DNA of 64,000 nt, from NCBI RefSeq assembly GCF_006517255.1, contig NZ_CP041185.1, forward strand, positions 5,456,001-5,520,000, given 5' to 3'. A model generated the notes under the pieces. The model did no database searches. It saw nothing but the letters and a program-made list of their open reading frames with translations, and had not been told where the DNA came from. Made by a program: the position numbers and the translations under genes. The stretch is from Janthinobacterium tructae (GTDB lineage Bacteria > Pseudomonadota > Gammaproteobacteria > Burkholderiales > Burkholderiaceae_D). Of this stretch, positions 8,579-16,558 are shown piece after piece (positions within the stretch are counted from its first letter, which is position 1; each line of letters begins with the position of its first letter).

Positions 8579-9343
8579 TCACTCTTTCACGGGCACCGTG
8601 TAGTTGAGCGCCATGCGTCCGCCATCGACATAGATGGTCTGGCCCGTCATGTAGGTGGCATCGTCGCTGGCCAGGAAGGCGGCGATACCGGCCACTTCTT
8701 CCGGTTCGCCGCAGCGGCCCAATGGGGTGCGCGACAGGATCGTGTGGCGCGCCTCGGGACTCGACAGCACCGCCTGCTTGGCCAGTTCCGTCAGGATGGT
8801 GCCCGGGCCGATGCCGTTCACGCGCACGCCGTGCGTGGCCAGGTTCAAGGCCATGACCTTGGTCAGCTGGTTGATGGCGCCTTTCGACACCACATACGGC
8901 ACCTGGTTCGGGATCGCCAGCTCCGCATTCACGCTGGACATATTGATGATGCAGCCGCTGTTGCGCTTGACCATCTCGCGCGCCACGGCCTGGCCGCACA
9001 GGAACATCGATTTCAGGTTGATGCGCATGACCCGGTCGAAATCGTCTTCGCAGACATCGAGGAAATCGGCCGCGTGCGTCACGCCCGCATTGTTGACGAG
9101 GATATCGATGTGGCTGAACTGGGCCAGCGTTTCCTTCAGCATGGCGTCCACGTCCGCCTTCTGGCTGACGTCGGCGCAAAAGAAGCGCGCCTGCGGGCCG
9201 AGGGCGGCGGCCGCCTGCGCGCCTTCTTCCTTGATGTCGACCAACATCACCTGCGCGCCTTCGGCGATCAGGCGGGTGGCGCAGGCCAGGCCGATGCCTT
9301 GCGTGGCGCCCGTGACGATGGCGGTTTTATTGACTAGTTTCAT
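8579..9343 (-). CDS. SDR family NAD(P)-dependent oxidoreductase
   Basis: This 254-residue protein is a classical short-chain dehydrogenase/reductase. The cofactor motif TGATQGIG is at the N-terminus, NNAG follows in the middle, the catalytic Ser is in INMSSVNA, and YVVSK gives the Tyr and Lys. The acidic VDIKEEG after the second strand suggests NAD rather than NADP. The C-terminus ends GQTIYVDGGRMALN, as in 3-oxoacyl-ACP-reductase-like members. The substrate is unknown. GAGGCG lies six bases before the chosen ATG; a longer frame (to 9529) has no family similarity. Confidence 0.9.
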   Translation of the reverse strand: MKLVNKTAIVTGATQGIGLACATRLIAEGAQVMLVDIKEEGAQAAAALGPQARFFCADVSQKADVDAMLKETLAQFSHIDILVNNAGVTHAADFLDVCEDDFDRVMRINLKSMFLCGQAVAREMVKRNSGCIINMSSVNAELAIPNQVPYVVSKGAINQLTKVMALNLATHGVRVNGIGPGTILTELAKQAVLSSPEARHTILSRTPLGRCGEPEEVAGIAAFLASDDATYMTGQTIYVDGGRMALNYTVPVKE

Positions 9344-9366
9344 GTAATCGCCTCGGCGGGAAGGAA

Positions 9367-9888
9367 TCAGAGGAGGATAGGTTCGTTCGGCAACTGGTTG
9401 CCGCGCGTGCCATTGGCGGGGAAGTGGCTTTGCAGCAAGGTATTTAACTGCTGCAAGGCATCGAGCGTGCTGTCGTGGTAATTGCCATCCTTGAAGCCGC
9501 CCGTCATGGTGCGGCATACGGCTTGCCACTGTTCCGGCGTGACGCGCCGGCCCACGTTGCGGTCGGCGACGATATCGACCTGGTGTTCGGCCAGGTTGAT
9601 ATAGATCAGCACGCCGACGTTATCTTCCGTATCCCACACGCCATACTGGGCGAACAGTTCGCGCGCCCGCTCGCGGTTGCTCACGCCCTGGTAGGCCATG
9701 CCAGGCGTCAGGGCCGCTTCGACGATCAGGCGCACTTCCGCCTGGTGCATCGCTTCACCGTCGGCAATCGTCGTCTCGATGGCTTTCAGGGTGCGTTCTG
9801 GAAACGCCTGGCGCGCCGTCGCCGGCGTGCCGCGCAAATGTTTTAAAGCGCGTCCACAGCGTTGTCCGAATGTCAGTTGTTTCGTCAT
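9367..9888 (-). CDS. TPM domain protein (second TPM gene of LemA operon)
   Basis: The 173-residue protein contains a single TPM domain: HQAEVRLIVEAAL, ARELFAQYGVWDTEDNVGVL, YINLAEHQVDIVADRNVGR. It lacks a signal peptide, so unlike its neighbour it is probably cytoplasmic or membrane-peripheral. It is the third gene of lemA-TPM-TPM; its ATG overlaps the previous stop as TAATG, so translation is likely coupled. GGGAGA lies six bases upstream, inside the preceding gene. TPM proteins paired with LemA recur in bacteria; proposed roles include membrane or photosystem repair, but in proteobacteria the function is open. Confidence 0.85.
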   Translation of the reverse strand: MTKQLTFGQRCGRALKHLRGTPATARQAFPERTLKAIETTIADGEAMHQAEVRLIVEAALTPGMAYQGVSNRERARELFAQYGVWDTEDNVGVLIYINLAEHQVDIVADRNVGRRVTPEQWQAVCRTMTGGFKDGNYHDSTLDALQQLNTLLQSHFPANGTRGNQLPNEPILL

Positions 9889-10718
9889 TACCAATCTCCC
9901 GAGGCGCCGCCGCCATCAAAGCCGCCGCCGCCGCCACCGAAACCACCGCCGCCACCGCCAAAACCACCGCCGCCGCCGAAGCCTCCGCCGCCACCGCGGT
10001 TGTTCAGCGCCTGGCTCAAAATGCTGCCCAGCACGACACCCGTGGCACCGCTGGACCAGTTGCTGCCGCGCTGCAGCCTGTTAGGCCCGCCGCGCGAACG
10101 GAACACGGTCAGCACGACGAGAAAGCCGAAGAACAGCAGCGGCAGCCAGAAGGTCAGGCCGCCCGCTTCCACGGTGGCCGGCGCCTTTTGCTGGGCGGGC
10201 GCGGGGAATTGCTCCTGGTTCAGCAAGGTGGCAATCGACCCCACGCCAGCGACCAGGCCGCCGTAATAATCATTTTGCTTGAAATGCGGGGCGATCACGT
10301 CTTGCAGGATGCGTTTCGACTGCGCATCCGTCAGCACGCCCTGCACGCCGCGGCCCGCTTCGATGCGCAGGCGGCGCAGGGACGATGGATTGTCTTTCGC
10401 CACCATCAGCAGCACGCCGTCATCGACGCCCTTGCGGCCCAGCTTCCAGGCATCCGTCACGCGGATGCTGTATTGCTCGATGGCTTCCGGTTCCGTGCTC
10501 TTGACCAGCAGCACGGCGATCTGGCTGCCCGTCTTGGCTTCGTAATCGGCCAGCACGCCTTCCAGCGCCGCCTTTTGCTTCGCGTCGAGCATGCCGGCGT
10601 TGTCCGTCACGCGCGCCGCCAGCGGCGGCACGGGCTGCAAGCCCTGTGCGCCGGCCGGCGCCATCGTCCACAGCAGCAGCGCCGTCGCCAGCGCCGCGAG
10701 GTAGGACCAGGCTTTCAT
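9888..10718 (-). CDS. TPM domain protein with glycine-rich tail (YgcG-like)
   Basis: The 276-residue protein has a signal peptide (SYLAALATALLLWTMAPAGA), a TPM domain (about residues 35-165, with DNAGMLDAKQKAALEGVL, SQIAVLLVKSTEPEAIEQYS and RIEAGRGVQGVLTDAQS), one membrane helix (FWLPLLFFGFLVVLTVF) and a C-terminal tail of GGGGGFGGGG blocks ending SGDW. The TPM domain should face the periplasm. It starts one base after the lemA stop (TAAG-ATG) and overlaps the next gene. The glycine-rich tail is typical for this family and may be disordered or prone to self-association. Confidence 0.9.
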   Translation of the reverse strand: MKAWSYLAALATALLLWTMAPAGAQGLQPVPPLAARVTDNAGMLDAKQKAALEGVLADYEAKTGSQIAVLLVKSTEPEAIEQYSIRVTDAWKLGRKGVDDGVLLMVAKDNPSSLRRLRIEAGRGVQGVLTDAQSKRILQDVIAPHFKQNDYYGGLVAGVGSIATLLNQEQFPAPAQQKAPATVEAGGLTFWLPLLFFGFLVVLTVFRSRGGPNRLQRGSNWSSGATGVVLGSILSQALNNRGGGGGFGGGGGFGGGGGGFGGGGGGFDGGGASGDW

Positions 10719-10719
10719 C

Positions 10720-11334
10720 TTATTTGCCAAAGTTGACGGTCGGTGCGGTCGAGATCGCTTTTTCGTTTTCCACCGTGAACGATGGCTTGACCTTGTAGCC
10801 GAAGACCATGGCCGTCAGGTTGTTCGGGAAGCTGCGCGCATGCACGTTGTAATCCTGTACGGCGACGATGTAACGCTGGCGCGCCACGGTGATGCGGTTT
10901 TCCGTGCCTTCCAGCTGCGACTGCAAGTCGCGAAAGCTCGTATCGGCCTTCAGGTCCGGGTATTTCTCGGACACTACCATCAGGCGCGACAGGGCTGACG
11001 ACAGCTGGCCCTGCACTTGCTGGAATTTCTCGAACGCGGCCGGGTCGTTCAGCACTTCGGGCGTGATCTGGAAACTGGTGGCGGCGGCGCGCGCCTTGGT
11101 CACCGCTTCCAGCGTTTCGCGCTCGTGCGTGGCATAGCCCTTGACGGTATTGACCAGGTTGGGGATCAGGTCGGCGCGGCGCTGGTACTGGTTGACCACT
11201 TCGCCCCAGGCGGCCTTGGTGGCTTCATCCTTGCTCTGGAAGTCGTTGTAGCCGCAGCCCGTCAGGATGCCGGCCAGGACGGTGATGCTCAGCGTCAGGC
11301 GCAGCCATTGGGTGAATTGTCTGGTGATTTGCAT
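10720..11334 (-). CDS. lemA: LemA family lipoprotein
   Basis: The 204-residue product has a signal segment ending in the lipobox LTGC, so in this organism LemA is probably a lipoprotein. The LemA helical domain follows: DEATKAAWGEVVNQYQRRAD, LIPNLVNTVKGYATHE, ENRITVARQRYIVAVQDYN, and the family-typical end FPNNLTAMVFGYKVKPSF. It is first of a three-gene operon with two TPM-domain genes, an association seen in many bacteria. The start at 11334 places the signal peptide at the N-terminus; the longer frame adds nothing family-like. It is divergent from pyrF, 157 bases apart. Confidence 0.9.
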   Translation of the reverse strand: MQITRQFTQWLRLTLSITVLAGILTGCGYNDFQSKDEATKAAWGEVVNQYQRRADLIPNLVNTVKGYATHERETLEAVTKARAAATSFQITPEVLNDPAAFEKFQQVQGQLSSALSRLMVVSEKYPDLKADTSFRDLQSQLEGTENRITVARQRYIVAVQDYNVHARSFPNNLTAMVFGYKVKPSFTVENEKAISTAPTVNFGK

Positions 11335-11491
11335 GATGGTTTCCGTGCAGAGTAAAAGGGATGCGGCAAATATACCTGAAACGGCCCGCAATGTCGGTTT
11401 AATCAGTGCAGGCCGCCGCCACCGGCTGACTTGACAGGACCGCGCCGCGTTACAATACGGGGTTTGCAACTGAATATAGAGAAGGTGTGCC

Positions 11492-12316
11492 GTGAATTTC
11501 ATCAATAAATTATCCGCCGCATGGACGGCCAATAATTCCCTGCTGTGCGTGGGACTCGATCCCGACCTGGCGAAACTGCCGGCCGAACTGCGCGATCTGC
11601 CTGATGGAATCACCACCTTTTGCACGCGCATCATCGACGCCACGGCCGACCTGGCCTGCGCCTTCAAGCCGCAGATCGCCTATTTCGGCGCGCTGGGCGC
11701 GGAAAAACAGCTGGAAGACATCTGCCGCTACGTGCGCGAGAATTATCCGCACATCCCCCTGATCCTCGACGCGAAACGCGGTGACATCGGCGCGACAGCC
11801 ACGCAATACGCGCGCGAAGCGTTCGAGCGCTATGGCGCCGACGCCGTCACCGTGAACCCCTACATGGGCGAAGATTCGCTCGATCCCTACCTGGCGTGGA
11901 AGGACCGCGGCGTGATCATCCTGTGCCGCACCTCGAACCCGGGCGGCTCGGACCTGCAATTTCTCGACACGGACGGCGTGCCCCTGTACCAGCGCGTGGC
12001 GCGCCTGGTGGCCGAGAAGTGGAACAAGAACGGCCAGTGCGCACTCGTCGTCGGCGCCACTTTCCCTGAAGAACTGGCGCAAGTGCGTGCCATCGTGGGC
12101 GACATGCCGCTGCTGGTGCCCGGCATCGGCGCCCAGGGCGGAGATATCGCCGCCACCGTCGGCGCGGGCCAGACGGCGAACGGCATGGGCATGATGATCA
12201 GCTCGTCGCGCGCCATCATCTACGCCACGCCGCAAGCGGGCGAAGACTATGCCGATGCGGCGCGCCGCGTGGCGATCGAGACGCGCGATGCGATCAATCA
12301 ACACCGTGCGGTTTAA
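11492..12316 (+). CDS. pyrF: Orotidine 5'-phosphate decarboxylase
   Basis: This 274-residue enzyme removes CO2 from OMP to make UMP, the last step of de novo pyrimidine synthesis. Its length and sequence place it in the longer type 2 PyrF group: [13 protein letters not shown] at the N-terminus, the catalytic [11 protein letters not shown] (K95 and nearby Asp), [10 protein letters not shown] and [10 protein letters not shown] for phosphate binding. It begins with GTG, preceded by GAAGG. It is divergent from lemA and followed by a double REP element. No attenuator is visible upstream. Confidence 0.95.
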   Translation: MNFINKLSAAWTANNSLLCVGLDPDLAKLPAELRDLPDGITTFCTRIIDATADLACAFKPQIAYFGALGAEKQLEDICRYVRENYPHIPLILDAKRGDIGATATQYAREAFERYGADAVTVNPYMGEDSLDPYLAWKDRGVIILCRTSNPGGSDLQFLDTDGVPLYQRVARLVAEKWNKNGQCALVVGATFPEELAQVRAIVGDMPLLVPGIGAQGGDIAATVGAGQTANGMGMMISSSRAIIYATPQAGEDYADAARRVAIETRDAINQHRAV

Positions 12317-12320
12317 GCGG

Positions 12321-12422
12321 CGTAGGTCGGATTAGCGGCGTAGCCGCGTAATCCGACACCACCGGTAACGTCAACAATATTGTCGGATTACGCGGGGCTT
12401 TGCCCCGCTAATCCGACCTACC
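12321..12422. repeat. REPIN-like pair of inverted REP units
   Basis: Unit one (12321-12358) runs GTAGGTCGGATTAGCGG to CCGCGTAATCCGACA; unit two (12381-12422) is its inverse, from TGTCGGATTACGCGG to CCGCTAATCCGACCTAC. They are separated by about 22 bases. The arrangement, two REP units in opposite orientation with a short spacer, is that of a REPIN. It fills the gap between the convergent pyrF and sbcB genes. Confidence 0.85.
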
Positions 12423-12434
12423 CGGCTTGGTACT

Positions 12435-13883
12435 TCAGTCGCGCATGGGCGCGACCATCTCCGCGTAATCGTACAGCTCGCCCAGTATCTCTTCTCCCCG
12501 CTCATCCACGGACTCCGACAGCACGTCGATTTCCGTAAACAGCATCTCGATGGTGCGGGCGTTGCCGTCGCCGTCGAACAACCGGGCGGCGCGGTGCTGT
12601 TCCCAGCGCAGGCTTTCCGCTTCGCTCAGGGTTTGCGGGAAATTGCGGGCGCGGTAGCGGAACAGCAATTCCTGCAGGCGCTCGTCGGCAAACGAGGGGC
12701 GGGCCGCGGCCAGCTTGGCCGGCGTGTCGCGGCGCAAGGATTCGAGCAGGCGGCGGTCGTCGTTGCTGACGAAACCGTTGTACAAATCCTCATCCACGTC
12801 CAGCGCGACGTTCGCGCCCGGGCGCTGGAACACTTCGGCCCAGATCGCATCCATGTTCGGCGCCGTGGCGGCCAGCCGGGCGTTGACCTTCGCCGCATCC
12901 ACATCGATGCCCCATTGCGCGGCCATGGCCGGCGACAGGGTCTTTAAATTGCCGACCAGCATGGGCGACTTGTTCAGGTGCACGCTTTTCACGGGCAGGC
13001 GCGTCATGCCTTCCGGCATGGCTTCCTTGCGCGTGAACAAACGCGTGCGGATCGTGTCGGCGTCCAGGCTGAACAGTTCGCGCGGGTCGTAGGCGCAATC
13101 CCAGACGAGAATTTCATTTTTATTGCTCGGGTGCGTGGCCAGCGGCCAGACGATGCCCAGGCAGCCGCGTTCGGCGGGGAACATGCCCGACACATGCAGG
13201 AAGGGCTGGCGCTCGCTGGCGGCCAGGTGCATGCCCATTTCGCTGGCGACCTTGTCCTTCTTGTGCAGGGCCAGGCAGAATTCGAACAGTTTCGGCTGCT
13301 TTTCGCGGATCAGGCGGGCCAGGGCGATGGTGGCGCGCACGTCGGACAGCGCATCGTGCGCCGCTTCGTGCAGCAGGCCATTGGCCTTGCTCAGGTGTTC
13401 CAGTTTAAAACTGGTCTGGCCATCGTCGCGCTTCGGCCATTGCATGCCTTCAGGGCGCAGCGCGTGCGTCATGCGCACCACGTCGAGGATGTCCCAGCGG
13501 CCGCAGTGGTTTTTCCATTCGCGCGCATACGGGTCGATCAGGTTGCGCCAGAACAGGAAACGCGTGACTTCATCGTCGAAACGGATGGTGTTGTAGCCTG
13601 CGCCGATGGTGCCCGGTTCCGAAAAGGCCGCTTCGATGGTGGCGGCGAACTGGTGCTCCGGCACGCCCAGCTGCAAGCATTGCTGCGGCGTGATGCCGGT
13701 GATCAGGCACGCTTGCGGGTCGGGCAGGAAATCATTTGCAGGCTGGCAATACAGCATGATGGGCTCGCCGATCTCGTTGAGTTCGGCATCCGTGCGGATG
13801 GCCGCGAACTGGGCCGGGCGGTCGCGGCGCGGCTGGGCGCCAAAGGTTTCGTAGTCGTGCCAAAGGAAAGTCTGGGTAGTCAT
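12435..13883 (-). CDS. sbcB: Exodeoxyribonuclease I
   Basis: This 482-residue 3'-5' single-strand DNA exonuclease acts in mismatch repair and recombination. The DEDDh exonuclease motif begins at FLWHDYETFGAQPRRDRPAQ (D10, E12), then YNTIRFDDEVTRFLFWRN, and HDALSDVRATIALARL carries the last His and Asp. The SH3-like and helical C-terminal domains (FTRKEAMPEGMTRLPVKSVH; LLFRYRARNFPQTL) match E. coli ExoI in order and total length. It is convergent with pyrF. No operon partner is evident. Confidence 0.95.
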   Translation of the reverse strand: MTTQTFLWHDYETFGAQPRRDRPAQFAAIRTDAELNEIGEPIMLYCQPANDFLPDPQACLITGITPQQCLQLGVPEHQFAATIEAAFSEPGTIGAGYNTIRFDDEVTRFLFWRNLIDPYAREWKNHCGRWDILDVVRMTHALRPEGMQWPKRDDGQTSFKLEHLSKANGLLHEAAHDALSDVRATIALARLIREKQPKLFEFCLALHKKDKVASEMGMHLAASERQPFLHVSGMFPAERGCLGIVWPLATHPSNKNEILVWDCAYDPRELFSLDADTIRTRLFTRKEAMPEGMTRLPVKSVHLNKSPMLVGNLKTLSPAMAAQWGIDVDAAKVNARLAATAPNMDAIWAEVFQRPGANVALDVDEDLYNGFVSNDDRRLLESLRRDTPAKLAAARPSFADERLQELLFRYRARNFPQTLSEAESLRWEQHRAARLFDGDGNARTIEMLFTEIDVLSESVDERGEEILGELYDYAEMVAPMRD

Positions 13884-14029
13884 TGATGGTCGTTGCTTAA
13901 TTGGTTATCTGGGCCGCTCAAAGCGTCGCGGCTACAGTTTTCTGAAAACCTGCCGATACTACACGAGAGGATGGTCATCATGGCGTTTCCCGCATGGTGG
14001 CATATATTGCCCGTTCAAGGAGGTCTATC

Positions 14030-14644
14030 GTGTCAATTCCCATCGCCGCAAGCGGCAATTCCACCCCTTCCGTGACTTCCGTCAGTACGGGCGTTGCCGG
14101 CAAGGACGATAAAGTCCAGAAAAAGGATGGCGTCAACACTGAAATGAGCGTGAACGAGCGCAGCAAGCTGCAGTTGAACGCCTCCATCATGCAGGCGTCG
14201 CTGAATGTCTCGATCGGTTCGGAAAACGAGCCGCTGGCGCTGCTGTACAAGACGGCCATCACGAATATCAATGAAGCGCTGAAGGCTCAGTACGGCGACG
14301 ATGCGATCCAGAACGCGGCCTCGCAAGACAATAGCGCCGAAGCGACGGCGAGCCGCATCGTGTCGCTGTCGACGGGTTTTTTTGACGCGTTCAAAAAACA
14401 GAATCCCGGCATGGACGACGATGCGGCCCTGAGCAAGTTCATGGACACCATCAGCGGCGGCATGGAAAAAGGCTTCAAGGAAGCGCGCGACATCCTGGAC
14501 GGCTTGAAAGTACTGAATGGCGATATCGCCGGCAATATCGACAAGACGTACGAGCTGGTGCAGAAGGGCTATGCGGATTTCATTGCCGCGCACAGCAGCA
14601 AGAAGGATGATGCGGCCAAGCCGGCCGACAGCAAGGCCGCCTGA
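14030..14644 (+). CDS. DUF5610 domain protein
   Basis: The 204-residue protein has no signal peptide. A Ser/Thr-rich N-terminal stretch is followed by a helical domain: LNASIMQASLNVSIGSENEP, ALLYKTAITNINEALKAQYG, SRIVSLSTGFFDAFKKQNP, and KGFKEARDILDGLKVLNGDI, matching what I know as DUF5610; some members occur near flagellar or motility genes, but the function is unknown. I chose the GTG at 14030 because a near-perfect AAGGAGGT ends five bases upstream; an in-frame start 12 codons earlier lacks this. A short inverted-repeat element follows the stop. Confidence 0.8.
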   Translation: MSIPIAASGNSTPSVTSVSTGVAGKDDKVQKKDGVNTEMSVNERSKLQLNASIMQASLNVSIGSENEPLALLYKTAITNINEALKAQYGDDAIQNAASQDNSAEATASRIVSLSTGFFDAFKKQNPGMDDDAALSKFMDTISGGMEKGFKEARDILDGLKVLNGDIAGNIDKTYELVQKGYADFIAAHSSKKDDAAKPADSKAA

Positions 14645-14660
14645 TCATTATTACGCCGGA

Positions 14661-14760
14661 AGCGCCTGAGAAAATGTCCAGGGCTAGGCGCAGTGCCGAA
14701 GGCAGTACGAATGTACGACGAGGCATTGCAACGACGCCATGGGCGTTTTCTCAGGTGCTT
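14661..14760. repeat. 100-bp element with terminal inverted repeats (family A)
   Basis: It begins AGCGCCTGAGAAAATGTCC and ends GGCGTTTTCTCAGGTGCTT, giving imperfect terminal inverted repeats. The interior has GTACGAATGTAC, and the whole can fold back on itself. Its right end overlaps the last codons of the cNMP-GGDEF gene and supplies that gene's TGA stop. A related, longer element lies at 52254-52391. Confidence 0.65.
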
Positions 14761-15722
14761 ACGCGGTTGCGGCCTGATGCCTTGGCCCGGTAGAGCGCCG
14801 CGTCGGCGGCCGCGATCAGCGCCTCGTCGTCCTGTTCGGCCGCCAGGCTGGCCACGCCGAAGGAGCCTGTGATGTGGGGCAGCGCGCTGCGCATGTCGGC
14901 GAAGATGACGGCGTGCTGCATGCGTTCGCACAGGCGCTCGGCCACACGCAGGGCCACGTGTTCGTTGGTATCGGGCAAGATCACCATCATTTCCTCGCCA
15001 CCATAGCGCACGGCAAAATCCGTCGGCCGCAGGGCTGCGCCCAGCACTTGCGCGGCGATGCGCAGCGCCTGGTCGCCCGCCTGGTGGCCGTGCGTGTCGT
15101 TGAAACGCTTGAAATGGTCGAGGTCTATCATCACCAGCGACAGCGGCGAGCCGCTGGCGTGGGCGGTGATGATCATGTTCGGCAGTAAGTCGGTCAGCCA
15201 GGCGCGGTTGTACAGGCCCGTCAGGCTGTCGACCATCGACAGCTGGCGGTAGAATTCGCCCAGTTTCTGGCGCCGGCGCAACAGGGCATTGGCGGCGCGG
15301 ATGCGGAAGGACAGCAAGCGCAGCAGGTTGCGCGCCAGGCCGTTCGATTGTTCGATCAATTCCCAGACGACGGCCGCGTCGATCACCAGCAAATCGGTTT
15401 CTTCCAGGGCCGAAATGGCGGCCAGGTTGCTCGCTTCATCGAGTACCGATTGTTCGCCCACGCTTTCGCCGGGCAAGACCTTGCTGACGGTGCCGTCATC
15501 CATGCCCGTGTGGGTGTCGGCTGCCACGGCCAGCGAGCCGCGCAGGACGATGTACAGGCTGGTGCCCTGGCTGTCGGCAATGGCTTCGCCCGCTTCGAGG
15601 CGCATGACGGGACAGGGCGCCAGCATCGCAGCCGTCTGGCTGTCCGCAGCATCGCTAAATAGCTGTAAATCGCCGATGTTGCAGCCTGAAGCGCCGAAGT
15701 TGCCAATCTGTTCCACAATCAT
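14751..15722 (-). CDS. Diguanylate cyclase with N-terminal cyclic-nucleotide-binding-type domain
   Basis: The 323-residue protein joins a cNMP-binding-like beta-roll (about residues 25-140: LEAGEAIADSQGTSLYIVLR, LPGESVGEQSVLDEAS) to a GGDEF domain (about 160-320) with an intact active-site loop, RYGGEEMMVILP, and VDSLTGLYNRAW at its start. It should make cyclic di-GMP from two GTP in the cytoplasm, possibly in response to a ligand at the N-terminal domain. No RxxD inhibitory site is obvious just before GGEEM (LRPTDFAVRYGG). The stop codon lies in an inverted-repeat element, so the exact C-terminus (RVST) may have been changed by insertion. Confidence 0.9.
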   Translation of the reverse strand: MIVEQIGNFGASGCNIGDLQLFSDAADSQTAAMLAPCPVMRLEAGEAIADSQGTSLYIVLRGSLAVAADTHTGMDDGTVSKVLPGESVGEQSVLDEASNLAAISALEETDLLVIDAAVVWELIEQSNGLARNLLRLLSFRIRAANALLRRRQKLGEFYRQLSMVDSLTGLYNRAWLTDLLPNMIITAHASGSPLSLVMIDLDHFKRFNDTHGHQAGDQALRIAAQVLGAALRPTDFAVRYGGEEMMVILPDTNEHVALRVAERLCERMQHAVIFADMRSALPHITGSFGVASLAAEQDDEALIAAADAALYRAKASGRNRVST

Positions 15723-15925
15723 ACTTTCAAAAAGCCGGCGCGCGCGAGCAGAGGGCCGGTAGCTTCATGATAGCGTAAAGCGGCCTTGGCTGTAACGGCA
15801 AAGGCTTGCTTGATGTCACTTACTGTGGGAAATACGACAATTATTTCATTCTCGCGTCCATGCGCTGGAATGCTGCTGGTTTTGGCATTCTTGCTGGCGC
15901 GCGCGAAAGGCGGGGCGGATGTGCA

Positions 15926-15949
15926 AAGGCAGCCTTGAACGGCTGCCTT
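15926..15949 (-). terminator. Hairpin after the HPF-like gene
   Basis: A perfect 9-bp stem (AAGGCAGCC with GGCTGCCTT, 6-base loop) lies about 30 bases after the stop. The T run on the minus strand is short, so it may be a weak terminator or an mRNA-stabilising hairpin. The rest of the 258-base gap (15723-15980) shows nothing else convincing. Confidence 0.55.
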
Positions 15950-15980
15950 GGTCACTGAAGAGTGCTGCTGTGGGGGGGAG

Positions 15981-16358
15981 TTACTCGGCGGTTTCTTCCG
16001 CTTCAGCCGTATCGATCACGGCATTCTTGCCGGTGGCGTGGCGCTTGCTGTCTTGCAGGCGGCCCAGGGCACTATCGATGGCGCGTTTCAGTTTGTCGGT
16101 GGCGCCGGCAACGGATTGATGCACGGTGGCGTTCTGTTCGGTCACGGCAATCGGTTGATAGCCAGCAACGCGTGCTTCCATGACGCAGCGGATATCGTCA
16201 GCGCCGCCTTTCGGGCCATTCGTGTCGCTGATGTGGACTTCGATACGGGTCAGGTTGTCGCGGAAGCGGTTCAGTGCGCTTTCAAGTACGGATTGCACAT
16301 GTTCGTTCAGTCCAGCGGTGTTGGCGATGGTGCTGTCGGTATGAATATTGATTTGCAT
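15981..16358 (-). CDS. HPF/RaiA family ribosome-associated protein
   Basis: The 125-residue protein has the beta-alpha-beta-beta-beta-alpha pattern of ribosome hibernation factors: IHTDSTIANTAGLNEHVQSV, RFRDNLTRIEVHISDTNG, then CVMEARVAGYQPIAVTEQN and VAGATDKLKRAIDSALGRLQ. It likely binds the small subunit in stationary phase. It differs from canonical HPF in its N-terminus (MQINIHTDSTI) and is not near rpoN, so it is probably a paralogue. The start has AGGAG seven bases upstream. Confidence 0.8.
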   Translation of the reverse strand: MQINIHTDSTIANTAGLNEHVQSVLESALNRFRDNLTRIEVHISDTNGPKGGADDIRCVMEARVAGYQPIAVTEQNATVHQSVAGATDKLKRAIDSALGRLQDSKRHATGKNAVIDTAEAEETAE

Positions 16359-16558
16359 ATGCTTACTCCTGTCAATTCAAAAAAAACCCATCTCAGGCGT
16401 GCTGCGGCCTGGTTGCTGCCTCATGCACATGACCTCTGTGCATGGAACTTATCTTACTCCTCTTTCCGGTATTTCAAGAGGGTGCGCACGATTAAGATGA
16501 GCTTAACCCTTCAGCCAGGTCAAGTTTCCTTGCAGAATCTTTTTAAGCCGAGTCAGCT

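Noticed and set aside
11426-11456. Sigma-70 promoter TTGACA/TACAAT before pyrF
   Set aside because: The two hexamers are only 14 bases apart, too close for a standard promoter; a real promoter is likely nearby but cannot be fixed.
12321-12422. Rho-independent terminator for pyrF or sbcB
   Set aside because: The hairpins lack T runs and recur elsewhere in the window, so they fit a dispersed repeat better, although they may incidentally stop transcription.
15840-15905. Sigma-54 promoter (TGGCA...TTGCT) near 15.88 kb
   Set aside because: The spacing between the GG and GC elements is shorter than the required distance.
15719-15955. A 78-codon minus-strand ORF after the HPF-like gene
   Set aside because: No ribosome binding site, and a perfect hairpin lies at its start; composition is not protein-like.
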